Of a stretch of 64,000 nt of DNA, positions 34,262 through 43,182 are shown in pieces. The stretch is from Colocasia esculenta (taxonomy: Eukaryota; Streptophyta; Magnoliopsida; Alismatales; Araceae): NCBI GenBank assembly GCA_014218235.1, contig CM024766.1, positions 24,463,346 through 24,527,345 on the forward strand. The letters are read 5' to 3'. A model generated the notes under the pieces. It did not search any database and had not been told where the DNA came from. It saw only the letters and a list, made by a program, of their open reading frames with translations. Position numbers and translations under genes: made by a program. The stretch's first letter is position 1. Every line of letters starts with the position of its first letter.

Positions 34262-35425
34262 TAGCTATTTTTTCGGTTTAGTGCACTGGTGTGTAAACGT
34301 CCAGATCAGTTGCCATTAGTCTTCTATTGACGGCAACATATATAGACGCCTACTCATGTAGACGGCGCATCATGTTGACGTCAACGGTGTTGGCGGCATG
34401 CGATCTAGACGTTAACATGCCGGAATTTTCAAAGCTTTATTGTTCCATATGGGTATTATTTCTATATCTTGTGCTTCAAGTTGTCTTGCAGATATTTAAG
34501 CGCAAGCCGTGCTCCAACTTCAGAACATTCATGCGACCGTGAGTGTTACACAGGTATGTCTAACATAGGATCTCACCAGAGGTGAATAACTTGGCGACCG
34601 TGAAACCCGAGTTTCCCTTTACCAAAAACCATGACGGGTTTGCGATCTCCCAGTATTTGTTGGCCTTAGAATTTTCCTATGGTTCTAACTTGCATTTTTG
34701 ATAGAAAACCCATACCAGCATGCATTTAGGATTTCACTGCTAACATTTCTCACTAAGAAAAAAAAATGGAGATGTTCCTCAATCACTCTGTGGCTCCCTA
34801 GCTCAAGTGGCCTACCGGGTCAGCACCTCTTTCTTGAATATCTGAGCTGATTTCAGGTCTTTGTTGCCCTCCTTCTCCACTTGTCCCACCGTGCATATCA
34901 CAAGTAATCAAGCAGCCTTGTTGAGTTCATTTGAACCTTCGCCAGTCATGAGCTTAATTCAGGACTTCGGGCTTTCCAAACATTGATTCCAGTTAGAATC
35001 TTTTGATAGTCCTTTGAGAGATCAACCAATCCCTTGTCTCCACAACCCCTAAATCTGGACAGACGTCCTAATTAGGTCAGCGAGCCCAGACAGACTATGG
35101 TTATGAGACTCCCTCGATTCAACCGTCATGTTACAACTCCTTTGACTCAGACACACCAGAAACTAGTCAAAGTCCAACACGGCAATGCCAGGGACCGTAA
35201 CGTTGGGTCGTAGTTGTGCTTATGCGGTAGATCACCCTCCCTCTTATCCTTTGTCTCTCAGACGATTCGTCATTTGTTTCTAGCCTAAATCTTTCGTATG
35301 GCTTGCTAGAATTCTATCCTCGGAGATGGCCCTTCCATTAAATCTTCGCGTCCTTTGTTTACCGAGACACCAACCTTTCAGTCCGCTCTGCTCCCCTGCA
35401 AGACTGGATGTCTCAGAGGGGCATT
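34262..35425. other. Tat 3' region before the LTR
   Basis: No supported gene. 34300-34420 repeats the LTR-like module (TTGGCGGCATGCGATCTAG, then ACGTT) directly upstream of the PMD-like ATG at 34261. The remainder (34540-35400) is unremarkable and ends in the purine tract. Confidence 0.5.
35414..35425 (+). other. Candidate polypurine tract of Tat-like element
   Basis: CAGAGGGGCATT directly precedes TGTAGATGCGAG, the start of the 3' LTR. A purine run next to an LTR start is expected for plus-strand priming. It also fixes the + orientation, the same as pol at 25823-28169. Confidence 0.6.
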
Positions 35426-36158
35426 TGTAGATGCGAGACTGTTTGTTGACTTGCCTCGGATGGCTCAATAAGGCCCGTTTGACTGTTTGTTGACTTGCCG
35501 CGTGGTTCTATGGCTCAATAAGACCCGTTTGACTGTTTGTTGACTTGCCTCGGATCCCATGTAAATGGCAGCATCGACTGCCGCTGACTACATGTTGGCG
35601 GCAAGCTCCATGGACATCGACTCCTTTTGGCGTCCACCCATGTTGACGTTTGCATGGCGTTGGCGGCAGCATCGCTTGCCGTCTGTAGACGCGGTTCTTC
35701 CCCTCTCTTTTTTTGGTGGGTCCGAAGACGGTGGATGACGGGAAGGATGACTCTAATCACGACGGTGAAAGGTGAAATGGCGTGATATGATGAAGAGAAT
35801 GAAATGAGGGAAAGAAGGGGATATGAATGTGCGTGTGTGCACAATGGGTGTATGTGATCGCCAGGCGCACGAGGGTGCCGAATGTAACGGGCAAAAAGGG
35901 AATGCGGCGCACTTACCTCTTACCCAAAGAGAAGAGGGAGTTCCATGGCGGGTTCTTCTTCCTTCCCCAATCGGCCGGTCGACAAAGAAGATCCAATTCT
36001 GGTTACCTTGCAAGATATAGACAACAAGAAATACATGAAGGGGGAGATTAGACTACAGAGTGTAGTAATTGTAAAGTAAAAGAAATGTAAGAAAACATGT
36101 AAATGGAGGGAAACACACCTCGTGGGGGTGGTGTTAAACCCCTAAGAGTGGGTAGGAA

Positions 36159-36549
36159 TAGGGTTGTTCATGGTTCGGTTCGGTCCAGTTTGGACCTTTT
36201 TTTGTTCAAACCGAACTGAACCGAAATTATGTTCAAACCGAACCGAACCGAATCGGTTCGGTTCGGTTTGAACCGGAAAAAAAAAAAAAAAAAACACAGA
36301 GAAAGGGCGGATGGGCGGTCCTGGGAATCGAACCCAGGACCACCCAATGGAATAGAAGGCGCTAGCCCACTGGGCTAGGCTTTCTTTGGTGATATTATTT
36401 ATTATTTAAATATATTTAATATGTATTTCGGTTCATTCGGTTTCCCTATGCGAAACCGAACTGAACTGTGACATTGTTCAACCCGAACCGAACCGAACCG
36501 GTCGGTTCGGTTCGGTTTTTCGGGTTGAACCGAAAAATGAACACCCCTA
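36159..36549. mobile_element. hAT-type MITE, 391 bp
   Basis: Starts TAGGGTTGTTCA and ends TGAACACCCCTA (terminal inverted repeats with a few mismatches). It is flanked by the exact 8-bp duplication GGTAGGAA (36151-36158 and 36550-36557). Eight-base duplications and TAGGG...CCCTA ends indicate a hAT-superfamily non-autonomous element. Both arms are built of GGTTCGGTTCGGT repeats, so the element can fold on itself. No transposase. Confidence 0.9.
36310..36382 (-). other. tRNA-like pol III module inside the MITE
   Basis: The minus strand has an A-box match TAGCCCAGTGG (36367-36377) and a perfect B-box GGTTCGATTCC (36324-36334). The B-box sits in a fully paired T-arm, GGTCC TGGG..CCCA GGACC (36317-36341). 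Downstream on that strand is a run of about 19 T (near 36280-36298), a possible pol III terminator. No acceptor stem or convincing anticodon arm, so this is a tRNA-derived or SINE-head remnant, not a tRNA gene. Confidence 0.6.
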
Positions 36550-36917
36550 GGTAGGAAGGATGCTATGCATGTGTGTGTGTGTAGAAGTGTGCAATGCATG
36601 TCTAACGAAAGGTAAAAGTTGAGACGATGAAAGGGAGAATGGTGGCGTAGCCCGGCAAGTGACGGAGGATGGCGAGGGCGGTGAAGACGCGAGCGGAGTC
36701 CCTCTTGCCGCACTCCATGCTTGGAAACTCCACCGCGTGAAGAAGACGACACGAAGACGGTGCACGCTCCCGCCTCGGTGCTGGTACACAAGCCTTCGAT
36801 CCGCTGGAGTCCCACCTCGAAAAGTTGAAGAGTTGAAGTTCGGAAGTTGGGGAGAGAATCTGACAGGGCTTCACCGTACTTGAGATGGATGCCAAATGAG
36901 GGTCTCCCGGGTCTGTA

Positions 36918-36927
36918 TTTATAGCCG
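36918..36927 (-). promoter_or_regulatory. Candidate TATA box, minus strand
   Basis: Minus-strand GGCTATAAATAC at the outer edge of the left inverted-repeat arm, facing left into the minus-strand LTR-like stretch. It mirrors the site at 37291-37300. Confidence 0.45.
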
Positions 36928-37297
36928 AAATCGCGTCCAATGCAGCGAACGCTTATTATCTATGAAAGGCGTCCGCCTGACAAGCCGCGCTTCATAAGAT
37001 CCTTGATTTGCATGGGATTAGACATTTTCATGATGATCGTAGCTGTAAGCTACGTCATAAAATGCATCCACTCTGTCAGCCACGCTTCCTCAATCAAATC
37101 AAATCTTTGACAGAATTTGACATTCTATAAATCGCGGCGTCTGATACGAACGCATTTTATGACGTAGCTTACAGCTACGATCATCATGAAAGTGTCTAAT
37201 CCCACGCAAATCAAGGATCTTATGAAGCGTGGCTTGTCAGGCGGACGCCTTTCATAGATAATAAGCGTTCGCTGCATTGAACGCGATTTCGGCTATA
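36920..37297. repeat. Long inverted repeat, 146-bp arms
   Basis: Arm 36920-37065 and arm 37152-37297 are reverse complements with only a handful of mismatches (for example CCGCGC/CCACGC, CATGGG/CGTGGG), separated by 86 bp. Each arm includes the internal palindrome CGTAGCTGTAAGCTACG. The arms end at TATA-like sites pointing outward, as if two LTR U3 regions of one family lie head to head. Confidence 0.9.
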
Positions 37298-37300
37298 AAG
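37291..37300 (+). promoter_or_regulatory. Candidate TATA box, plus strand
   Basis: GGCTATAAAG at the outer edge of the right inverted-repeat arm, pointing toward the 3' part of the Tat-like LTR, about 970 bp before its end. Confidence 0.45.
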
Positions 37301-37514
37301 TCGCTTTTCTGGCGCATTCAAAAGGCGTCCGGGCATGTGGACGCGATTCAGGATCCTTGTTGCGACGGCTTCGACGGACGCATTTATGAGCACATGTTTT
37401 AATAGAATTGCGTCATGCCGCCTGGACGCGATTCAAAGTCAAAAAGGCTACGCCCGCGAAGTAGACGCGAATCAATGAAGTTGCCCATGGGCCATTTGAA
37501 CCAAATTTAGCTTC

Positions 37515-37559
37515 CGGGGGCGCTACCCCCGAAGACCCGCGCCGGGGCGCTGCCCCCGG
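37515..37559. other. Two adjacent GC-rich hairpins
   Basis: CGGGGGCGCTACCCCCG (37515-37531) and CCGGGGCGCTGCCCCCGG (37542-37559) are two perfect or near-perfect stem-loops in tandem, unlike the AT-rich surroundings. They lie near the right edge of the insertion inside the LTR. Function unknown. Confidence 0.7.
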
Positions 37560-38267
37560 ACCCCCACGATCTGACCGTGTCCAAAAGGCTTCACCAAGTG
37601 CTGGAGGAGTCCACTAATGAACCATCAACCATAGCAACAAGGATCATCTCCCTCTTCTTTCTCTTTTTCCCTACTCTCTCTCCTCTAGCTTTACATGTTG
37701 CACACACACACACATACAACCTAAGCATGTAGGGCACCTTCCTACACACCTAAAAAGGGGTTTCCCAAACCAAAAACGGAGGGAAGAAGGGTGGTCATAA
37801 CATATGGCCATTCCTCTTCTCAAGTCCGAAACCGGTACGGGGCTCTCCTTTTGGGCTTCTTCTTTTTATTTAGGACGTTTACTGCACCTTCTTAGAGTCT
37901 AATTGAGTCCTTTGTGGCAGGAACACTTCAGAAGAGATCGTGGAGCTTCCTTTTCTTTGGCCGGCCGAAAAGAGGAAAGTTGGAGCCCTACCATCGTCCG
38001 CTACGCGAGGCCACGACATCGACGTGATCATTCTACTTCCTTGGGCATAGGTAAGGCCCTGGCGATCGCAACATCTCCCTTTCCTTTGCTGGTTTCTTTG
38101 TTTTCTCCCTAGTCAACTCAGTCAACCGAGGAGTCAACAAAGTCAACCAGCACTCATTCAATGCCAACGAGGGAGCGGCAACGTTCGAGAGCCTCCAGAG
38201 CAACTACCAGCATCCATCGGCATCTGGGGTGCGCGGAACGGGGCGTCCACAATCGATTGCCTCTACA

Positions 38268-39492
38268 TTTCAAATATTTCAAAATATCTTTGGTGCCCAA
38301 ATGAAAAATCAAATATACTTCACATGTTTATCTTATTATTTCTCTGTCTGACTGAAGATCTTTTTCCTGTCTATCCTTCAAGGTAGGTGAGATATTGTCA
38401 GCAGAAATCATGGACTTACACATAAGAAGGTATGGACTATCTGTCAGAAGACTTTTCTAGTCTAACATTCTCTTCCTTGTATTAAATGTCTGCGGGACTA
38501 TTCTACTCCTAGTCAAAACATCTTGGACCTGCTGTTAGTATCTGTTAGACAGAAGAAGATGGAAAGGAGATGAAAAAGAAGATGAGCAACGGCTAGAAAG
38601 AACTCTAAAAGAATCCAAGAAGCTCCAACAGCTACTCTTCAACGGATCTATTCAAGCTGCTTCATAAAAGGATGAAGCAAGGCTGAAGAATAGACTAAGA
38701 GCGAACCTGAAGATCATTCAAAGAGTGTACATCTAGTAAGCATCCAAATCCATACACACTGAAGCAAGAAAGGAAGAGAGCTCGAGCCTACTCAAGCTGA
38801 AGCATTCAAGCTATCTTCCTTCTTCCTCATTCTCTCTCTATGCATCATTGTAAATCTGGGGGAGAGTCTGTGGCTGAGAGCTAGAGTTCCTAGTGTTCAT
38901 CTTGTAATAGCTCCCGGCCTATTTTTTCTTTTCTAAGAAAGATTTTTGTCCAGCTATAGGACTGTATACAGTATTCCTCTTCCTGTGTGGAGAGAAGGCC
39001 AGTGGGGTTGCTAGCGATTTCTGTCCAGCTAAGGGACTATTCTTAGCATTTCCTTTTGGGTAAGGGAAGAACCTAGTTGGGGTTGGTGTCAGCAGAACCG
39101 CACTGGAGTTTGTTCTAGGAGGTTGGCTTCTTGACCTGTAATAGAAGTGAGTTTCCTTCCTACTTAGAAAGGAAGAGGACCAGCAGGGAGCTGGGGGTTT
39201 GTATATCCTTGGGGGGATTGTACCTTGGTTAGTGAAATCCCAAGATTTGCTTGGGGACTCGACGTAGGTCTTCCTTTTGAGAAGTACCAAACCAGGATAA
39301 AATCTCTATGTTCATTTGTGTGATTGTTTAAATTTGCTTCCGCATTGCTAATTTCTATCACACACTATCACATTCACTAACCAAAGTTTTTAAGTTGTGA
39401 TTTCTATGTTTTAGTTTCAGAATTTCTGTAGCTATTCTATTCACCCCCCCCCCCCTCTAGAAAGCTTGCTACCAACCGTAAGCAGGCCAACA
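38268..39492 (+). repeat. Copia 2 5' LTR, right part
   Basis: Ends GCCAACA directly before AGTGGTATCAGAGC and shares LTR landmarks with copia 1, including the 'GGGGGATTGTACC...GTTAGTGAAA' block (39211-39233) and a poly-C run before the end. Only about 1.2 kb is present. The left part is missing where the Tat-like LTR ends at 38267, so the Tat-like element seems inserted in this LTR. Confidence 0.75.
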
Positions 39493-39506
39493 AGTGGTAT
39501 CAGAGC
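39493..39506 (+). other. Primer binding site of copia 2
   Basis: AGTGGTATCAGAGC directly after the LTR end, identical to the copia 1 site at 2198. Confidence 0.9.
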
Positions 39507-39555
39507 CAAGTCTCTCCAAGCAAGTAGATCTCACAATCTAAAGAGCTAAGATCAA

Positions 39556-39699
39556 ATGGCAGCTCAAGGATTTGCTGAAGGCCAATTTGGTTACAGACCA
39601 TCCTTGTTCGATGGTGAAGATTGCAACTACTGAAAGACAAGGATGGAGTTCTTCCTCCAGGGTTATGACTACCAATTATGGACTATCATTGAAGAAGGA
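39556..39699 (+). pseudogene. Copia 2 gag, first 48 codons
   Basis: The ATG at 39556 (MAAQGFAEGQ) begins a gag clearly related to copia 1 gag (FDGEDCNY, KTRMEFFLQGYDYQLW, IEEG). TGA at 39631-39633 replaces the Trp codon of copia 1 (YAYWKTRM), a G-to-A change. The frame is cut at 39700 by the chromovirus LTR; the remainder should lie beyond the chromovirus and CACTA 2, outside the window. Confidence 0.9.
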
Positions 39700-40386
39700 T
39701 GTAACACCCCAGAATTTTTATTTGTAGAAAAATATGAATAATAAAGTTATTGGACTTAAGCATTAGTCTTAAATTGTAATAATTGATATTTGGGTATGAT
39801 TAGTATTAACTAACGTTACCCCAGTGTCGTACTCGGACGTGCGCACTCCCATAGGGCGACACCGAAAAACGACAACGAAATAGAAATTTGAGAACATCAT
39901 AATTTCTAGAAAAATGTGGAGAAGTCAAATATGTAAATATCTGAATTTTTTCGACGTGCGGATTTCGAGATTAAGTCGACGCGACCATTTTCTGGGTGAT
40001 TTTTCACCTCCTGTAAAATAAATTCTAAAAATTGAATAAAAATTACCATAATTTGTAAAACCATTATATTAGTCTATGGTTAAAATTTCATTACAAATAG
40101 ACACCATTTGTATAGGTTTACATAGTGAATACTAGGCCAGATGAATTATGAAGTAATTACGGTAACTCATTTTTGTGGTTATTTATGTGCTTACGTGTGA
40201 AGCCTTGAGGAGGCCAGCACACATTAGGATAAGGATGGAACTGGAGTTAAAATTCTTACATGATGGTGGATGAGGTGTAGGTGTGAGGTTGGATGCATGG
40301 GACATGTGTAAACAGTAAAAACCAAGGGGTTTCACCGTCTACACCTGTGCATGGGAGGTGTCTTCACGCAGGGGAGTTTACTTAGC

Positions 40387-40394
40387 TATAAAAG
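40387..40394 (+). promoter_or_regulatory. TATA box of chromovirus 5' LTR
   Basis: TATAAAAG preceded by TTAGC and followed by a CT-rich stretch (CACTCCCTCTCC), a typical plant core promoter with a pyrimidine-rich initiator region. Conserved at 48270-48277 in the 3' LTR. Confidence 0.7.
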
Positions 40395-41255
40395 CCACTC
40401 CCTCTCCTGAGTTCAAACCTTTCTACTCTTTAGCTCCTATCCTTGTTCTTGTCTTTCCCTGTTCCTGACTGCTAGAAGTGTTGTGGAGGAGCTCCTTGAA
40501 CTATTGCTGGGGAGTTATCAGAGTTGCTAGCTCCGTTGCATCTGAAATTGCTTGTACTTCTGCTACTGTGTGCCACTGTAGCTGGTGTACTTTGGTGTTA
40601 ACAGAGTTATCACACCATCAACTGTGAGGAGAAGTTCTTCTCCTGCTGGTTTAGGATCTTGTTTGGAAAGTCTGAGGAGTTAACCGTTTGACAAGGTAGG
40701 ATTCATCTCTCTATGGTTCAATTCGGTTTTGTTCATATGTCACAAGGAATTCGTAATGAGCGAAAGAGTGATTATACTTGTGATTCTCTACTTTTCCTTC
40801 CAATCATGGTAGAGTTACTCTTGTTGGGGAAGGAATAACTTGATTCTAGTTAGGAATCAGTTCTTGTTCTACTTTTGATCCATGTTCATGAGTTAGAGTC
40901 ATGTAGAAGCATTAATATTTTTAGAACTGTATGAGAACTTCTGTTCAATTGGTAGGTATTCCAAGCTTTGATTGAGATCCATAAATATTTTGTGATTTAG
41001 TGTCCAACCTATAAGAATCTTCCATTTAGCCATTATTATTAAGACTATGTCTCCATTTCTCTATAGAGTTTGTTTCTAGTTAGCTAAGTTGGAATTATAC
41101 GTTTCTTCTTTCATCCTGTTTCTTTAGCTTATAAACTGCTATGAGAGCTACCATTAGACTCTTCTATTTGATATCAAACATTTTAAGGTTCATAAGTTCT
41201 ATAGTTAGGGTGTTTAGGATAGATTTAAAGTCCTTTCTGGAAGTTCTGCAGCTAC

Positions 41256-41440
41256 CTGTCGACAGCCAGCCCAAAGCTGTTGATAGGCGTATGCCTTCCA
41301 GAACTCCAGGTTTCTAGACTGTGTGGATCTGTCGACAGGTCCCTTTTTGCTGTCGATAGGAACACACAGAGCCAGAAAACCTGAGCTCTGTCTGCTGCTT
41401 GCTGTCGACAGCCCCTTCCTGGCTGTCGACAGGTACTATA
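41256..41440. repeat. Recurring palindrome CTGTCGACAG in LTR
   Basis: The 10-bp perfect palindrome CTGTCGACAG (or one-base variants such as CTGTTGATAG and CTGTCGATAG) occurs about six times within 185 bp. The 3' LTR copy at 49150-49330 keeps the cluster with fewer variants. It lies downstream of the TATA box, in the transcribed leader. Confidence 0.8.
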
Positions 41441-42398
41441 CTGATTCGAATTTCTCCACTCTTTCATGTCCGAATCCATGCTAAAACTTCATCCTAAAAG
41501 CCAAGGAAGTTACCCTCTCATTTACCTTAATATTTACTGTCATACTACTGCAAATTTCACCCACTTTGTGTACCTTAACTTCCCCTGAATTAGTCCTAAA
41601 GTTGTCAATTTCGAATAGCACTCTGATTGAGTCTATTCTTCGGTATTCGGTAATGAGTTTATAAAATCTGATCACTTGAGAGTTCATATGCTTGAACACC
41701 TTATGAGATGTGAAATATTGATGATGACATTTGCTGGGTCCTTGTACCCTCTGTGATTTTTATTCCCGTGCAAATAGGGCTAGTCCAGTCCTGGGAGGAG
41801 CACCCGAATTCATTTTCGGACCACGTGGAATGATATGGATGTCTGGATGTTTGGCATTGCATCAACCATTTTCTGAATATGGTCATCATCATTCTAGTAC
41901 TATGTAGATGATATGTGAATCAATTCTTGAGCTATATATCTGAGCATGATCTGAGTTTTACTGTCATTGCATCAAGCTTACATTCCTGAAATCTGGTGTG
42001 AACCTTTGATATTCCGTTCTGTCCTTGTCTTGGTTACCCTGTATACATTCTTGAACTATGAATTGAACTATGGAATTTGAATTCTACTGGGCTAGTTAGC
42101 TCATTATTTCCTACCTTTTTCAGGTGATTCAGCTGGGGATTACCTTTAAGGGCTTGAGTGTTGAGTGGACCCACTGAGATAAGCAAAGCCAATCTGTTCA
42201 TGTTTCTATTTAGTAGTGTAAAATGAGATGTGTAATTACGTTATTTTGATCTACTCCTCTCTTAGTTGTTATGAGGAGTACTTGTGTAATAAACTTTCGC
42301 TTATGATATTATGAATGGATAAATAATTATTACCCGTTGTGCCTATTTTTCTGTCACTTCCGATAAATAGCCTTTTATTAGGACGTGACAGATAAATT

Positions 42399-42410
42399 TG
42401 GTATCAGAGC
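42399..42410 (+). other. Primer binding site of chromovirus
   Basis: TGGTATCAGAGC lies 8 bp after the LTR end (42390), complementary to initiator tRNA-Met. Confidence 0.9.
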
Positions 42411-42517
42411 ATTAGTTCGATAAACCTAGGGAAACCAGTGAGTTGGGGTAGAAACATGGGATTAGTTAGCATGATTTTTGTAATCATGTAAATGCTTAAC
42501 CTGTTAATTATTTCAGA

Positions 42518-42865
42518 ATGGACATGAATGCCCAAGAAAGGTTGATTGCTGCCATGGAAATGCTACGTCAGGATATAGAACGTTATGCCCAAGCGCAGCG
42601 AGAAGCCCACCTGCAAATTAAGGAAGAAGTGCTCAACTTGACTGCAGGTGCTTTCATGGCGGGCAATCCCTGTGCTTCTCTAGAAATTATGAGCCAAGTT
42701 ACGATCAATCTGGATAACTTGAAGTTGGGACATGATTTGTTGCTCCACCAAGTTGAAGGTCATTGGGAGGCATTGACTGATGCTGCTAGAGAACTGTATC
42801 ATGGGGCCGGAGTAGAGCAGAAAGTACCGCCAATGGAAACCGTTATAGATCTGACCCGAAACTAG
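42518..42865 (+). CDS. Small ORF upstream of chromovirus gag
   Basis: 115 codons between the primer site and gag: MDMNAQERLIAAMEMLRQDI start, ending ETVIDLTRN. It is predicted mostly helical with Glu/Gln/Leu heptads and no Cys motif. The ATG is directly preceded by TATTTCAG, and the gag region 620 bp later is preceded by TGTTTCAG, both like 3' splice sites, so alternative splicing from an LTR donor could express either frame. I do not recognise the product. It may be an accessory leader protein or a chance frame; length, clean start and context favour a real ORF. Confidence 0.45.
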   Translation: MDMNAQERLIAAMEMLRQDIERYAQAQREAHLQIKEEVLNLTAGAFMAGNPCASLEIMSQVTINLDNLKLGHDLLLHQVEGHWEALTDAARELYHGAGVEQKVPPMETVIDLTRN

Positions 42866-43182
42866 AAGAAGACTTAGACTACTCATCTTTTTGTATACCT
42901 CTCTTTTTGTGTAAACACTGATTGTATATATGTAACTCCCATATGTATGTGGAGTGAGAGGTTAGTGGAGGTTGGAGTTTTGTATATATAATAAGCTTGG
43001 TAGGAGAAGGCTGTGATATTTTGTGGATACATGGGAATGTATTACAATGTAAATATTTGACTTGATAATATAGATGGTGTGTTATGTGAAATTGAATTGT
43101 GTATGTGATGAATGCAAGATTGGGATGCTTGTGAAATTAATGAATGTATTACTGAATGTTTCAGATTCCTTTTGACTTAATC

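Larger units (their letters stand above)
25820..38267 (+). mobile_element. Tat-like Ty3/gypsy element, 3' half
   Basis: Truncated on the left by CACTA 1 at 25819. It contains an RNase H, second RNase H and integrase remnant, a long 3' region with two antisense PMD-type genes, a purine-rich AGAGGGGCATT before the LTR, and a 3' LTR (35426-38267). An additional RNase H between RT-RNase H and integrase is a Tat-lineage trait, and extra ORFs, some antisense, between pol and the 3' LTR are known in that lineage. The link between pol and the LTR is by order, orientation and purine tract; the 5' half is out of view. Confidence 0.75.
35426..38267 (+). repeat. Tat-like 3' LTR with nested insertions
   Basis: Begins TGTAGATGCGAG and ends GCCTCTACA, homologous to the minus strand of the solo LTR at 9534-10788 at both ends (35426-35683 and about 37600-38267). 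The roughly 1.9 kb in between is extra. It starts at 35684 with TGTAGACGCGG, itself an LTR end read backwards, and includes a minus-strand LTR-like stretch, a hAT MITE (36159-36549) and a long inverted repeat. I could not fix the inner boundaries. The flank after 38267 is TTTCA; the matching left duplication is out of view. Confidence 0.75.
39700..42390 (+). repeat. Chromovirus 5' LTR
   Basis: 2691 bp, TGTAACACC...GACGTGACA. Compared with 47583-49667 it shows a low level of scattered differences, mostly A/G and C/T, and a small duplication of 'TTAGGAATCAG' in the 3' copy near 48736. Confidence 0.95.

Noticed and set aside
36310..36382. Functional tRNA gene
   Set aside because: A and B boxes and a T-arm are present, but I see no acceptor stem or proper anticodon arm, and it lies inside a MITE.
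35821..36815. Several 60-137 codon frames around the MITE and LTR
   Set aside because: They cross the MITE boundary or the LTR-like stretch, have no family pattern and biased composition.
35422..38270. CATTT at both ends of the Tat-like LTR as a target duplication
   Set aside because: It would require dropping the T of the conserved TG start and the CA end. The true left duplication should be at the 5' LTR, out of view.
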